DNA from: an uncultured Bacilli bacterium
GTDB taxonomy: Bacteria > Bacillota_I > Bacilli_A > RF39 > UBA660
Direction of reading: 5' to 3'
NCBI GenBank assembly: GCA_934122215.1
Contig: CAKOWF010000009.1
Span: 1-31,536, forward strand
Length of the DNA: 31,536 bases
Under the pieces are notes generated by a model. It saw only the letters and a list, made by a program, of their open reading frames with translations, searched no databases and was not told the DNA's origin. Below, one piece after another: positions 6,674-15,230 of this stretch; within the stretch, counting starts at the first letter, position 1; every line of letters begins with the position of its first letter. The translations under genes and the position numbers were made by a program.

Positions 6674-7570
6674 ATGTTAAAACTAGAAAATGTAACAAAA
6701 TACTATGGTGATTTTTTAGCAGTAGACAATTTATCATTCGAAGTAAAAGAAGGAGAAATATTTGGACTTCTTGGAGTAAATGGAGCAGGTAAAACTACAA
6801 CATTTAGAATGATTATGGGACTACTAGAACCAACAGAAGGCAAAATCACTTTAAATGGTAAAAAAATTGATTATAGTGTAACCGATGAAATAGGATTTTT
6901 AACAGAAGAAAGAAGTTTACTTTTAAAATTAACTGTAAAAGAACAAGCACTATTTTATGGTACTTTAAAAGGTATGAAAGAAAAAGATATCCTAAAAAGA
7001 TTAGATTATTTATTAGAAAAATTTGGAGTATCAGAATACAAAAATAAAAAAATAAAAGAATTATCAAAAGGAAATCAACAAAAAATACAATTTATAACAG
7101 CTATTATAAATGAACCAAAATTATTAATACTAGATGAACCATTTTCAGGATTAGATCCTTTTAATGTTGAATTATTTAAAAATGAAATAGTTGAAATGTC
7201 AAAAAAAGGAAGTATGATTATTTTTTCATCCCATCGTATGGAACATGTTGAATTATTCTGTAAAAAAATATGTATTATAATGAAAGGAAAAACAGTATTA
7301 TCTGGAGAACTTAATAAAATAAAGAAAAGTTATGGTAAAAAAAATATCTTTATTAAAGGTGATGTTACAAAAGAAGAATTAGAAAATATTAAAGGTGTAT
7401 ATGAAGTAGTAGAACATGTTGATGAACTAGAAGTAAAAATAGAAAATGAAGATATATGTAATGAGGTATTTAAAAAAATTAAAAATAAAAATATCACAAA
7501 ATTTGTTTTAGAAGAACCATCATTAAATGAAATATTTGTAGCGAAAGTAGGTGAGTCTTTTGAAAAATAA
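6674..7570 (+). CDS. ABC transporter ATP-binding protein, NatA-like
   Basis: A 298-residue cytoplasmic ATPase. Walker A GVNGAGKT is at 34-41, the signature LSKGNQQK at 130-137, Walker B LLILDEP at 150-156 and the H-loop His at 187. The EERSLLLKLTV stretch and the extra C-terminal domain (about 215-298) are typical of the NatA/YhaQ type of ABC-2 exporter ATPases. It overlaps the permease gene, its obvious partner. The substrate is not predictable; NatAB of Bacillus exports sodium, and relatives export drugs or peptides. Confidence 0.93.
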   Translation: MLKLENVTKYYGDFLAVDNLSFEVKEGEIFGLLGVNGAGKTTTFRMIMGLLEPTEGKITLNGKKIDYSVTDEIGFLTEERSLLLKLTVKEQALFYGTLKGMKEKDILKRLDYLLEKFGVSEYKNKKIKELSKGNQQKIQFITAIINEPKLLILDEPFSGLDPFNVELFKNEIVEMSKKGSMIIFSSHRMEHVELFCKKICIIMKGKTVLSGELNKIKKSYGKKNIFIKGDVTKEELENIKGVYEVVEHVDELEVKIENEDICNEVFKKIKNKNITKFVLEEPSLNEIFVAKVGESFEK

Positions 7571-8876
7571 ATTAAAATATTTAACAGAAATGAGTTTATC
7601 AAAAAAAATAAAAACTAAATGGTTTTTAGTTGCTAATATTTTATTAGCTTTACTTATAGCAGGGTTGTTTAATATAGATTCTATTATTAAATTTTTTGGA
7701 GGAGACTTCAATGAAAAAACAAAAATTTATGTAATAGATAATACTAATTATACATATGAACCATTAAAAGAACAATTAATAGCGATAGATAAAGCCTACA
7801 CAGGAAAAGAAGAATCAAACTATGAGTTTATTTTATCAGACAAAACTTATGATGAAGAACTAGAAAGCATAAAAGAAAAAGGTATTTTAATAGAAATAGA
7901 AAATGATCCACAATCAGTTATAAAAGTAAAATTAGTATCTGAAAGCTTTATAGATGCAATTGATTATCAATTGATTACAACAGCTATTGATAACACAAAA
8001 ACAAGTATTGCTATAGCTACATCAAATATAAGTGAAGAAGAATTAAATAGATTATATTCAACAGTTAATATTGAAAGAATTGTATTAAATGAATCACAAA
8101 AAAGTGAAGACGAAAATATGAGTATTATTATGACTACAGTATTTCCAATAGTTATACTACCATTTTTCATGTTAACTATCTTCTTAGTTCAAATGATAGG
8201 TGCTGAAATCAATGATGAAAAAACAACTAGAGGTATGGAAATTATAATATCAAATGTATCACCTAAATGTCATTTTTTCTCTAAAATGTTAGCAGGTAAT
8301 ATATTTGTTATATTTCAAGGAATATTATTAATACTATATGCAGGAATAGGATTTGGTATTAGATATTTATTAACAAATGGTTCTATAACTTCAGGTGCTG
8401 GTGAAGAAGTTGGTAAAATTATTTCATCAATTAATTTATCTGGAATAGGTAGTTCATTACTATATATAGTTCCATTAACTTTAGTATTAATGTTAATTAC
8501 ATTTGTAGCATACAGTTTACTTGCAGGAATACTTGCTAGTATGACAACTAATGCTGAAGATTTTAATCAGTTACAAACACCAATTATGTTAATTTCATTA
8601 GCAGGTTATTATTTAGCCATGATGGCTGGAGTATTTAAAGGTGCTTTATTTATTAGAATATTATCATATGTACCACTTATTTCTGCTATACTTTCACCAT
8701 CATTATTAGTGTTAGGTCAAATTGGTATTATCGACGTATTTATATCTATAATACTTGCAATAGTACTAATTTATCTATTAATTAAATATGGTTTAAGAAT
8801 ATACAAGATAGGTATATTAAATTATTCTTCTAAAGATTTATGGAAGAAAATGTTTAAAGCTATGAAAGAAAAATAA
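7560..8876 (+). CDS. ABC-2 type permease, NatB-like
   Basis: Membrane partner of the preceding ATPase, about 438 residues. There is one N-terminal span (about 24-42), a large extracytoplasmic domain (about 50-195) and roughly six spans in the C-terminal half, the usual NatB/YhaP layout. I chose the TTG at 7560 because AGGTGA (7549-7554) stands 5 nt before it. A GTG at 7551 in the same frame is possible but lies inside that site. The gene starts within the end of the ATPase gene, so translation is coupled. A hairpin at 8915-8943 ends the unit. Confidence 0.9.
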   Translation: MKNKLKYLTEMSLSKKIKTKWFLVANILLALLIAGLFNIDSIIKFFGGDFNEKTKIYVIDNTNYTYEPLKEQLIAIDKAYTGKEESNYEFILSDKTYDEELESIKEKGILIEIENDPQSVIKVKLVSESFIDAIDYQLITTAIDNTKTSIAIATSNISEEELNRLYSTVNIERIVLNESQKSEDENMSIIMTTVFPIVILPFFMLTIFLVQMIGAEINDEKTTRGMEIIISNVSPKCHFFSKMLAGNIFVIFQGILLILYAGIGFGIRYLLTNGSITSGAGEEVGKIISSINLSGIGSSLLYIVPLTLVLMLITFVAYSLLAGILASMTTNAEDFNQLQTPIMLISLAGYYLAMMAGVFKGALFIRILSYVPLISAILSPSLLVLGQIGIIDVFISIILAIVLIYLLIKYGLRIYKIGILNYSSKDLWKKMFKAMKEK

Positions 8877-8911
8877 TCAGTCAATGATGCTATAAAATAT
8901 GGCACTGGTAT

Positions 8912-8940
8912 TTAAAAAGTATATCAAATTATGATATACT
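8912..8940 (+). promoter_or_regulatory. Promoter of truB
   Basis: An extended -10, TG-A-TATACT (8932-8940), with a poor -35 TTAAAA (8912-8917). The -10 lies in the 3' arm of the hairpin at 8915-8943 and ends 16 nt before the truB ATG. Confidence 0.5.
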
Positions 8941-8943
8941 TTT
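8915..8943 (+). terminator. Hairpin between the ABC exporter and truB
   Basis: A 12-bp stem (8915-8926 with 8932-8943) with a 5-nt loop and an A-run/T-run at the two ends, as in a bidirectional terminator. It also contains the -10 of truB, so termination and initiation overlap here. Confidence 0.6.
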
Positions 8944-8956
8944 ATTAGGTGAAAGT

Positions 8957-9802
8957 ATGGATGGAATATTAATTATAGATAAAGAAAAAAATTATACAAG
9001 CAGAGATGTAGTTAATATAGTAAGTAATTCTTTAAAAACAAAAAAAGTAGGACATACTGGTACTTTAGATCCACTTGCTACGGGAATACTTGTAATATGC
9101 GTTGGTAAAGCAACTAAATTAGTAGATATATTAACAAATCATGATAAAGAGTATATAGCAGATATAACATTTGGAATAGAAACTGATACATTAGATAGTA
9201 CAGGTAATATAATAAGAGAAGAAAATAAAATAATAAAAAAAGAAGATATTATTCAAGTGTTAAATAGTTATAAAAAAGAATATGATCAACAAGTACCAAT
9301 ATATTCAGCAATCAAAATAAATGGAAAAAAACTATATGAATATGCTAGAGAAAATATAGATGTAGAATTGCCTACTAGAAAAGTAAATATATATGATATA
9401 GAACTATTAAACTATGAAATTATAGATAATAAAACTCATATTCAAATAAGATGTAATGTATCAAAAGGAACATATATTAGAAGCTTAATAAGAGATATAG
9501 GTAATTCTTTAAATACATGTGCTATTATGACAGATTTAAGAAGAACAAAATTAGGTGATTTTAATATAGAAGATGCTATTAAAATAAAAGACATAAAAAA
9601 TGCCAAATTATATTCTATAGAAGAAGTATTAAAAAATTATAAACAAATAGAAGTAGATGGTAATTTAGAATTTAAAATTAAAAATGGATGTAAAATAAAA
9701 AATATATATAATGAAGAATATGTGCTATTTAAAAATATTGATGGTATAATAGGATTGTATAAAAATGAAAATAATATGTTAAAACCATACAAAATGTTTT
9801 AG
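8957..9802 (+). CDS. truB: tRNA pseudouridine(55) synthase
   Basis: Makes pseudouridine 55 in the T-loop of tRNAs. It has 281 residues. The catalytic motif GHTGTLDPLATG holds Asp38, and QQVPIYSAIKINGKKLYEYAR and GTYIRSLIRDIG are the other conserved TruB segments. The C-terminal part after about residue 215 is short and divergent, so a full PUA domain is doubtful. The ribosome site AGGTGA precedes the ATG. Transcription probably continues into the membrane protein gene 9 nt downstream. Confidence 0.95.
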   Translation: MDGILIIDKEKNYTSRDVVNIVSNSLKTKKVGHTGTLDPLATGILVICVGKATKLVDILTNHDKEYIADITFGIETDTLDSTGNIIREENKIIKKEDIIQVLNSYKKEYDQQVPIYSAIKINGKKLYEYARENIDVELPTRKVNIYDIELLNYEIIDNKTHIQIRCNVSKGTYIRSLIRDIGNSLNTCAIMTDLRRTKLGDFNIEDAIKIKDIKNAKLYSIEEVLKNYKQIEVDGNLEFKIKNGCKIKNIYNEEYVLFKNIDGIIGLYKNENNMLKPYKMF

Positions 9803-9811
9803 GAGGTAAGT

Positions 9812-10801
9812 ATGAAAAAATTTTTCAAGGGTTTATTAAAAGTATTTTTAGGGATAATAACGTTTATATCTATGATAGTTTTGATAATAGATTTAACTAT
9901 ATATAGTGTAAGAGATATATCAGAACAATTTTTAAATGAAAAAGAAATAAGAAAAATGGTAGAAAATATAAATGTATTAGATTTACTAAAAGATGAAGAT
10001 GGAAAAGAAATAAAAGAAGTAACAGAAATAAAAAATGAATTAATAAATGCAGGTATACCTACAGAAACAGTAGAAGAATTTATAAATTCAAAACCAGTAA
10101 AAGATCTAACAACAAATGTATTAACTACAACAATAGATTATGTAGTATATGATAAAAAACCAGAAACAAAAGAAATAAAAGAAGAAGAAATATATAATTT
10201 TATAGAACAAAATATTTATGAAGTAGTAAGAGTATTAAAAGAAAAAAATGTACCAAAAAGTGAAGAATTAACAGATGAAAGAATAAATGAGGTTTTAGTA
10301 GAAGTAAAAAAAGAAGTGCCTGCAATAAAGGAACAAGTACAAGAATTAACTAATCAAATTGAAGAAAAAATAAAAGATACAGAACAATATAAAACACTAG
10401 AAGATTATAAAAATAATTTAGATAATACTCTTACACTAGTTAGATTTATATACAGTGATTATATAACTAATATTATAATTACTGTAGGAATTGTAAGTAT
10501 TTTATTTATAGTAATATCTAGATTTAGTTATTATACATATCTAAAATGGGTTGGATTATCATTTACAATATCAGGTATAATACTTTATATATCATCAAAA
10601 TGTATAGATTTATTAACAAGTTATAAAAATGAAATTCCATATATATTTCAAAGTTTATTTGATACAATAATTAATGATTCTAAAAGTTTATTTATATCAA
10701 AAGCAAATTTATATATATTAATGGGTATCATGTTAATAATAGCTAATATAGTAATTGCAAAAATAAAAGATAATAGAGAAGATAAAAAAATAGAATTATA
10801 A
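9812..10801 (+). CDS. Uncharacterised membrane protein with a large helical outer domain
   Basis: A 329-residue protein I do not recognise. An N-terminal span (about 8-30) is followed by a long charged, Glu/Lys-rich helical region (about 40-215) that should face outside if the N-terminus is inside. Then come three or four hydrophobic spans (about 218-237, 247-262, 292-310) and a basic-acidic tail. The ribosome site AGGAGG is strong and the gene follows truB by 9 nt, so it is cotranscribed with it. It has no catalytic motif that I can see. A stress-sensing or envelope role is possible but only a guess. Confidence 0.8.
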   Translation: MKKFFKGLLKVFLGIITFISMIVLIIDLTIYSVRDISEQFLNEKEIRKMVENINVLDLLKDEDGKEIKEVTEIKNELINAGIPTETVEEFINSKPVKDLTTNVLTTTIDYVVYDKKPETKEIKEEEIYNFIEQNIYEVVRVLKEKNVPKSEELTDERINEVLVEVKKEVPAIKEQVQELTNQIEEKIKDTEQYKTLEDYKNNLDNTLTLVRFIYSDYITNIIITVGIVSILFIVISRFSYYTYLKWVGLSFTISGIILYISSKCIDLLTSYKNEIPYIFQSLFDTIINDSKSLFISKANLYILMGIMLIIANIVIAKIKDNREDKKIEL

Positions 10802-10814
10802 TAGAGTTATAATA

Positions 10815-10843
10815 TTGAAATATTAGTATATATTTGATACAAT
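10815..10843 (+). promoter_or_regulatory. Promoter of a short transcript before the polysaccharide locus
   Basis: TTGAAA (10815-10820), 17 nt, TACAAT (10838-10843) with an extended TG-A. The segment 10831-10849 is identical to 5583-5601 at the RhuM-Fic promoter. Transcription should start near 10850, only about 36 nt before a terminator. Confidence 0.6.
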
Positions 10844-10849
10844 GATATT

Positions 10850-10890
10850 AGATAAGCATTGTACAGAGGAAAGCTTATACTTTCCTTTTA
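10850..10890 (+). ncRNA. Possible 40-nt transcript or attenuator with pseudoknot potential
   Basis: Between a good promoter and a terminator lies only this short segment. ATAAGC (10852-10857) can pair with GCTTAT (10873-10878), which is essentially the loop of the terminator hairpin. That gives either an H-type pseudoknot or a competing fold. No ORF fits. It matches no riboswitch class known to me. Evidence is by hand pairing only. Confidence 0.3.
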
Positions 10891-10892
10891 TT
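10867..10892 (+). terminator. Terminator upstream of the polysaccharide locus
   Basis: The stem AGGAAAG (10867-10873) pairs with CTTTCCT (10880-10886), loop 6 nt, followed by a T-rich tract. It ends the truB/membrane protein unit and the short transcript starting near 10850. Confidence 0.7.
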
Positions 10893-10915
10893 AATATAAA
10901 GTTAAAATTTGTCAA

Positions 10916-10944
10916 TTGATTTTAAATAACAAATAGTGTATACT
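10916..10944 (+). promoter_or_regulatory. Promoter of the phosphoglycosyl transferase
   Basis: TTGATT (10916-10921), 17 nt, TATACT (10939-10944). The -10 ends 24 nt before the chosen ATG at 10969. Confidence 0.65.
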
Positions 10945-10968
10945 ACGAATTAGTGAATGGGTGATATT

Positions 10969-11634
10969 ATGGATGAATCAAATGTAGTAGAAGAGGTAGA
11001 AGAAGAGACACTCGGGTATTCTTATTATATTCCAAAAAGAATTATAGATATAATTGGTGGTTGTGTTGGTTGCATATTATTAATACCTATTACTATATTT
11101 ATTAAAATAGCTTATATTCTAACAGGTGATTTTAATTCAATATTTTATAGTCAAGTAAGAATAGGAAAAAATGGTAAATTAATTAAAATATATAAATATA
11201 GATCAATGATAGTAAATGCTGATAAAGTATTAGAAAATCTTCTTAAAACTGATAAAGAAATAGCTAGGGAATATAAAAGATATAAAAAACTAGAAAATGA
11301 TCCTAGAATAACTAAAGTTGGAAAATTTATAAGAAAAACATCATTAGATGAATTCCCACAATTTATTAATGTTTTAAAAGGTGAAATGTCATTAGTAGGA
11401 CCAAGACCATACTTACCCAGAGAAAAAGAAGATATGGGTGAATATTATAATACAATTATTAAATGTAAACCAGGAATTACGGGTTATTGGCAAGTTAATG
11501 GCAGAAGTGGAACCGACTTTGTAAAGAGATTAGTTTTAGATGAATATTATTATCAAGTTAGATGTTTAGTAATGGATACAAAAATATTATTAAAGACATT
11601 TACAAAAGTATTTAATAAAGAAGGGGCTAAATAG
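10969..11634 (+). CDS. Polyprenyl-phosphate sugar-1-phosphate transferase (initiating PGT)
   Basis: A 221-residue monotopic phosphoglycosyl transferase of the bacterial sugar transferase family. It should place the first sugar phosphate on undecaprenyl phosphate and so start repeat-unit synthesis. The membrane re-entrant helix is at about 24-48, with the family helix-breaking Pro40. The catalytic Asp127-Glu128 pair is in TSLDEFPQ, then MSLVGPRPYLPRE and the C-terminal KPGITGYWQVNGRS. This is the short form without the polytopic N-terminal region of WbaP-type enzymes. I chose the ATG at 10969 because GGGTGAT lies just upstream; an ATG at 10957 overlaps that site. The sugar (galactose, glucose, GlcNAc or a derivative) cannot be read from the sequence. 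Confidence 0.93.
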   Translation: MDESNVVEEVEEETLGYSYYIPKRIIDIIGGCVGCILLIPITIFIKIAYILTGDFNSIFYSQVRIGKNGKLIKIYKYRSMIVNADKVLENLLKTDKEIAREYKRYKKLENDPRITKVGKFIRKTSLDEFPQFINVLKGEMSLVGPRPYLPREKEDMGEYYNTIIKCKPGITGYWQVNGRSGTDFVKRLVLDEYYYQVRCLVMDTKILLKTFTKVFNKEGAK

Positions 11635-11647
11635 GCCTTTTTTTGTT
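11621..11647 (+). terminator. Terminator overlapping the PGT stop
   Basis: AAGGGGCT (11621-11628) pairs with GGCCTTTT (11634-11641), including three G-T wobbles, loop 5 nt, followed by T. The stop TAG (11632-11634) begins in the loop. It separates the PGT from the glycosyltransferase operon. Confidence 0.5.
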
Positions 11648-11674
11648 GAAAAAAATGTCTATATATAGTATAAT
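11646..11674 (+). promoter_or_regulatory. Promoter of the glycosyltransferase operon
   Basis: TTGAAA (11646-11651), 17 nt, TATAAT (11669-11674). It probably drives 11735-18437 as one operon. Its leader of about 54 nt is longer than most in this genome, but I see no clear structure in it. Confidence 0.75.
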
Positions 11675-11734
11675 GATAAAGAAACTATTAGAAAAAAATT
11701 GTTATATTTTTAAAATATTATTAAGGAGAACTTC

Positions 11735-12985
11735 ATGAAAAAGAAAAAGATATTAGTTTTAGCGCATTATTTCTATCCTGAGGTGGCATCAACAGGACAA
11801 ATATTGACAGAACTATGTGAAAAATTACAAAAAAAATTTGATGTTACAACTATATGTACTGTACCATGTTATACAGGTAAAATAGATGAAAAATATAAAG
11901 TTAAAAATGTATATCATGAAAAATATCAAAATATTAATATTATTAGAGTCAAAGTATCAGAGTTTGATAAATCGAATAAAATTAGTCGTATAAAAAATAT
12001 TTTAGATTATTTTTTTAGAGCAAGAAAAGAAATTAGAAAGTTAAAAAAGGAAAACTATGATCTTGTATATACTATTTCACAACCACCAGTACTAGGTGGA
12101 ATGTTGGGTTGCTATGCAAAGAAAAAATTAAAATCAAAATTAATATATAATATACAAGACTTTAATCCGGAACAAACAATGGCTGTAAAATATTCTAAAA
12201 GTAAATTATTATTAAAATTATTGATGTCTATTGATAAAAATAGTTGTAAAAAATCAGATTTAATTATTACAGTTGGTAGAGATATGCAACAAACATTAGA
12301 AAAAAGATTTGAAAATAAGGTTGTACCAAATAATGTTGTAATTAATAACTGGATAGATGAAAAAGAAATATATCCAGTATCAAAAGATAATAAAAAAATC
12401 CAAGAATTCAAAAATAAATATGGTATTAACAATAAATTTGTAATTATGTATTCAGGCAATATTGGTTTATACTATGATTTAGAAAATATAGTAAAAATAA
12501 TGGGAAAATTTACAAACGATGATGTAGCATATACATTCATAGGTGCCGGAGCAGTAAAGGAAAAATTAGAAAACTATGTAAAAGAAAAAAATTTGAAAAA
12601 TTTCTATTTTATTCCATATCAACCTAAAAGTGAGTTGATATATAGTTTAAATAGTGCAGATATTCATTTAGTTACAAATGCTAAAGGAATAAAAGGAGTA
12701 TCTGTACCAAGTAAAATATATGGTGTTATGGCTACTAATATACCAATATTAGGTATACTAGAAGAAGGATCAGAAGCTTATAAAATAATTAAAGATTCAA
12801 AATGTGGAATCATAGCAGAAACAGGTAATTATGAAGAAATAGAAAAAGAAATTAAAAATATTGTTAATAAAAAATATGACTACATAAATAAATATAATAA
12901 TGGAAGAAAATATCTAGAAAATCATTTTACAAAAGATAAATCAATAGATAAATATATAGAAGAAATAGAAAAATTAGTGAGATAG
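11735..12985 (+). CDS. Glycosyltransferase, GT4 family (WbuB-like)
   Basis: A 416-residue GT-B fold glycosyltransferase. The N-terminal domain starts ILVLAHYFYPEVASTGQILTEL, typical of WbuB-like enzymes of O-antigen and capsule loci. The C-terminal nucleotide-sugar domain has VIMYSGNIGLYYDLENIV, the ADIHLVTNAKGIKGVSVPSKIYG stretch and a final AETGNYEEIEKEI. It is predicted to act at the inner face of the membrane on the lipid-linked repeat unit. Donor and acceptor are unknown. The ribosome site AAGGAG is good. It is first in the operon and is followed 8 nt later by a second GT4 enzyme. Confidence 0.9.
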   Translation: MKKKKILVLAHYFYPEVASTGQILTELCEKLQKKFDVTTICTVPCYTGKIDEKYKVKNVYHEKYQNINIIRVKVSEFDKSNKISRIKNILDYFFRARKEIRKLKKENYDLVYTISQPPVLGGMLGCYAKKKLKSKLIYNIQDFNPEQTMAVKYSKSKLLLKLLMSIDKNSCKKSDLIITVGRDMQQTLEKRFENKVVPNNVVINNWIDEKEIYPVSKDNKKIQEFKNKYGINNKFVIMYSGNIGLYYDLENIVKIMGKFTNDDVAYTFIGAGAVKEKLENYVKEKNLKNFYFIPYQPKSELIYSLNSADIHLVTNAKGIKGVSVPSKIYGVMATNIPILGILEEGSEAYKIIKDSKCGIIAETGNYEEIEKEIKNIVNKKYDYINKYNNGRKYLENHFTKDKSIDKYIEEIEKLVR

Positions 12986-12993
12986 GTGATATC

Positions 12994-14163
12994 TTGAAAA
13001 TAGTCCAAATAAACACTTTTCCATATAAAGCAACTGGTTCCATTATGATGAATATTCATAATGAACTTTTAAATGAAAATATTGATTCATATGTAATATG
13101 GGGAAGAGGAAGAAAAGAAAAAAATAATTATGAATATAAAATGTCTAATAAACTTAGTGTATATATACATGGATTATATACAAGATTTACTGACAAAACT
13201 GGATTTTTATCTTATATTGATACAAAAAAAATGATAAAAAAACTAAACAAAATAAATCCTGATATAATTCATTTACACAATATACATGGATATTACATAA
13301 ATATAAAAATGTTATTTAAATATATTAAGGAAAAAAATATTAAAGTTGTATGGACTTTTCATGATTGTTGGCCATTTACTGGACATTGTGCTTATTTTGA
13401 TATGGTCAATTGTAATAAATGGATGAAAGAATGTTATAAATGCCCACAAATAAATACATATCCAAAATCTATTGTGGACAATAGTAAATGGAATTATAAT
13501 ATGAAAAAGGAAATATTTAATTATGATAATTTAACAATAGTTACACCATGTAAATGGTTATCAGAATTAGTTAAGAAATCTTTTTTCAAAAATAATGATG
13601 TTGAAGTAATTTATAATGGAATTGATAAAAATATTTTTAAATATACAAATAACAAATATTTCAAAACTAATAAAAAAATAATATTGGGTGTAGCTAGCGA
13701 GTGGACTGAAAGAAAAGGCTTGAAAGATTTCATTAAACTAGATAAGATACTTAATCACAATAAGTATCAAATTGTTCTAGTTGGTATAGATGAAAAAACT
13801 AAAAAAAATATACCAAATAGTATTATAACTATATCAAGAACTAATAATGTAAACGAATTAGTCAATATATATTCATCAGCATTTGTATTTTTTAATCCAA
13901 CTTATGAAGATAATTTTCCAACAACTAATTTAGAAGCAATGGCTTGTAATACACCAGTTATTACCTACAATACTGGTGGAAGCCCTGAAAGTATAGAAAA
14001 TAATGGTTTTGTTATTGAAAAAGGCAATTATGAAGAGGTTATTAATATATTAGAAAAAATTAATATAAAAGTAAAATATAATAATGTATTTACTAAAGAA
14101 AATATGATAAAAAATTATATTGAATTATACAAAAAAATAAATAAAAAAGGAGAAAAAATATGA
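12994..14163 (+). CDS. Glycosyltransferase, GT4 family
   Basis: A 389-residue GT-B glycosyltransferase starting at TTG, supported by AGGTGAT 5-6 nt upstream and the usual MKIVQINTFPYKATGSIM opening. The N-terminal domain contains HLHNIHGYYIN and a Cys-containing WTFHDCWPFTGHCAYF segment common in WcaC-like capsule enzymes. The C-terminal domain has NPTYEDNFPTTNLEAMA with the conserved Glu residues. The end overlaps the polymerase gene by ATGA. Sugar specificity is unknown. Confidence 0.9.
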   Translation: MKIVQINTFPYKATGSIMMNIHNELLNENIDSYVIWGRGRKEKNNYEYKMSNKLSVYIHGLYTRFTDKTGFLSYIDTKKMIKKLNKINPDIIHLHNIHGYYINIKMLFKYIKEKNIKVVWTFHDCWPFTGHCAYFDMVNCNKWMKECYKCPQINTYPKSIVDNSKWNYNMKKEIFNYDNLTIVTPCKWLSELVKKSFFKNNDVEVIYNGIDKNIFKYTNNKYFKTNKKIILGVASEWTERKGLKDFIKLDKILNHNKYQIVLVGIDEKTKKNIPNSIITISRTNNVNELVNIYSSAFVFFNPTYEDNFPTTNLEAMACNTPVITYNTGGSPESIENNGFVIEKGNYEEVINILEKINIKVKYNNVFTKENMIKNYIELYKKINKKGEKI

Positions 14164-15230
14164 TAATATATGTATTAAGTTTATTACTTACATTAATTTT
14201 AATGTCTTTAGCAATAAAAAATAAAAGTAATAAAAATTATAAGGTTTTAGCAATTTTAAGTGTCATTCCTTTTTTATTTATATCAGCTTTTAGATATGAT
14301 GTAGGTACTGATTATTTTTATAGATATGCACCAAATTATATAACAATCGCTAATGGTGGAAATATAAAAAATCTTGAATTTACATTCAAAGTGTTAATAA
14401 AAATTTGTTCTTTTTTTACTGATTCATATGTGTCATTATTTTTTGTTACATCTGCAATAATTATAATTCCAATATTTTATATTATATATAAAAAATCAAA
14501 ATATCCATTATTAAGTATAGTACTATTTATAATAGGTGGTTTTTTCTTTAACTCATTAAATTTAGTTAGACAGTATATATCAATAGTTATTATATTGTGT
14601 TCACATTCTTATTTGCTGGACAAAAAATACTTTAAGTGGATATTGTGGATTTTGTTTGCTGCATTATTCCATAAGTCAGCTCTTATAGGATTCTTATTGT
14701 TTTTTATTAGAGATAAGAAATATTTTAAACCTCAATATATATTACCATTATCAGTAATAATTATATTATTTGGAAATTATATAAGAGATATAATAGTATT
14801 TTTAATTTCATTAACCCCTTATTCTAATTATGTTAATAGTATATATGCTAAATCAGATATAAGAGAAACAATAATAATAGCAAATTTTATTATATACTTA
14901 TCAATGCTAGTCTTATATGGATATAAAGAAAAAAATGACAAAATAGATAAATTTGATATATTTTACATGAATGTTCAAAGTTTAACTATGATTTTATGCT
15001 TATTTTCAATTCAATTCAATTTATTATATAGAATGGTAGAATATTTCAGTATTTTTCAAATTATATCAATCCCATATATGCTTGATTTAAAGAAAAAATA
15101 TAGCTTTTATATTTTATTTATTTTAATTTCTTTATATGGAGCATGTTTCTTTCATTTATTTATTAAAAACAATGTAAATGAAGTAACACCATATCGATTT
15201 GTATTTAATAAGGAAGTGTTTTATGAATAA
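14160..15230 (+). CDS. EpsG/Wzy-like polysaccharide polymerase
   Basis: A 356-residue membrane protein with about ten spans. It has the SAFRYDVGTDYFYRY segment characteristic of the EpsG family, and NLVRQYISIVIIL and HKSALIGFLLFF further on. Proteins of this type polymerise undecaprenyl-linked repeat units on the outer face. Its ATG lies in the stop of the upstream glycosyltransferase, with AAAGGAG before it, and its end overlaps the next gene by 8 nt. It is the only polymerase candidate in the locus, which supports a Wzx/Wzy-type pathway. Confidence 0.88.
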   Translation: MIIYVLSLLLTLILMSLAIKNKSNKNYKVLAILSVIPFLFISAFRYDVGTDYFYRYAPNYITIANGGNIKNLEFTFKVLIKICSFFTDSYVSLFFVTSAIIIIPIFYIIYKKSKYPLLSIVLFIIGGFFFNSLNLVRQYISIVIILCSHSYLLDKKYFKWILWILFAALFHKSALIGFLLFFIRDKKYFKPQYILPLSVIIILFGNYIRDIIVFLISLTPYSNYVNSIYAKSDIRETIIIANFIIYLSMLVLYGYKEKNDKIDKFDIFYMNVQSLTMILCLFSIQFNLLYRMVEYFSIFQIISIPYMLDLKKKYSFYILFILISLYGACFFHLFIKNNVNEVTPYRFVFNKEVFYE

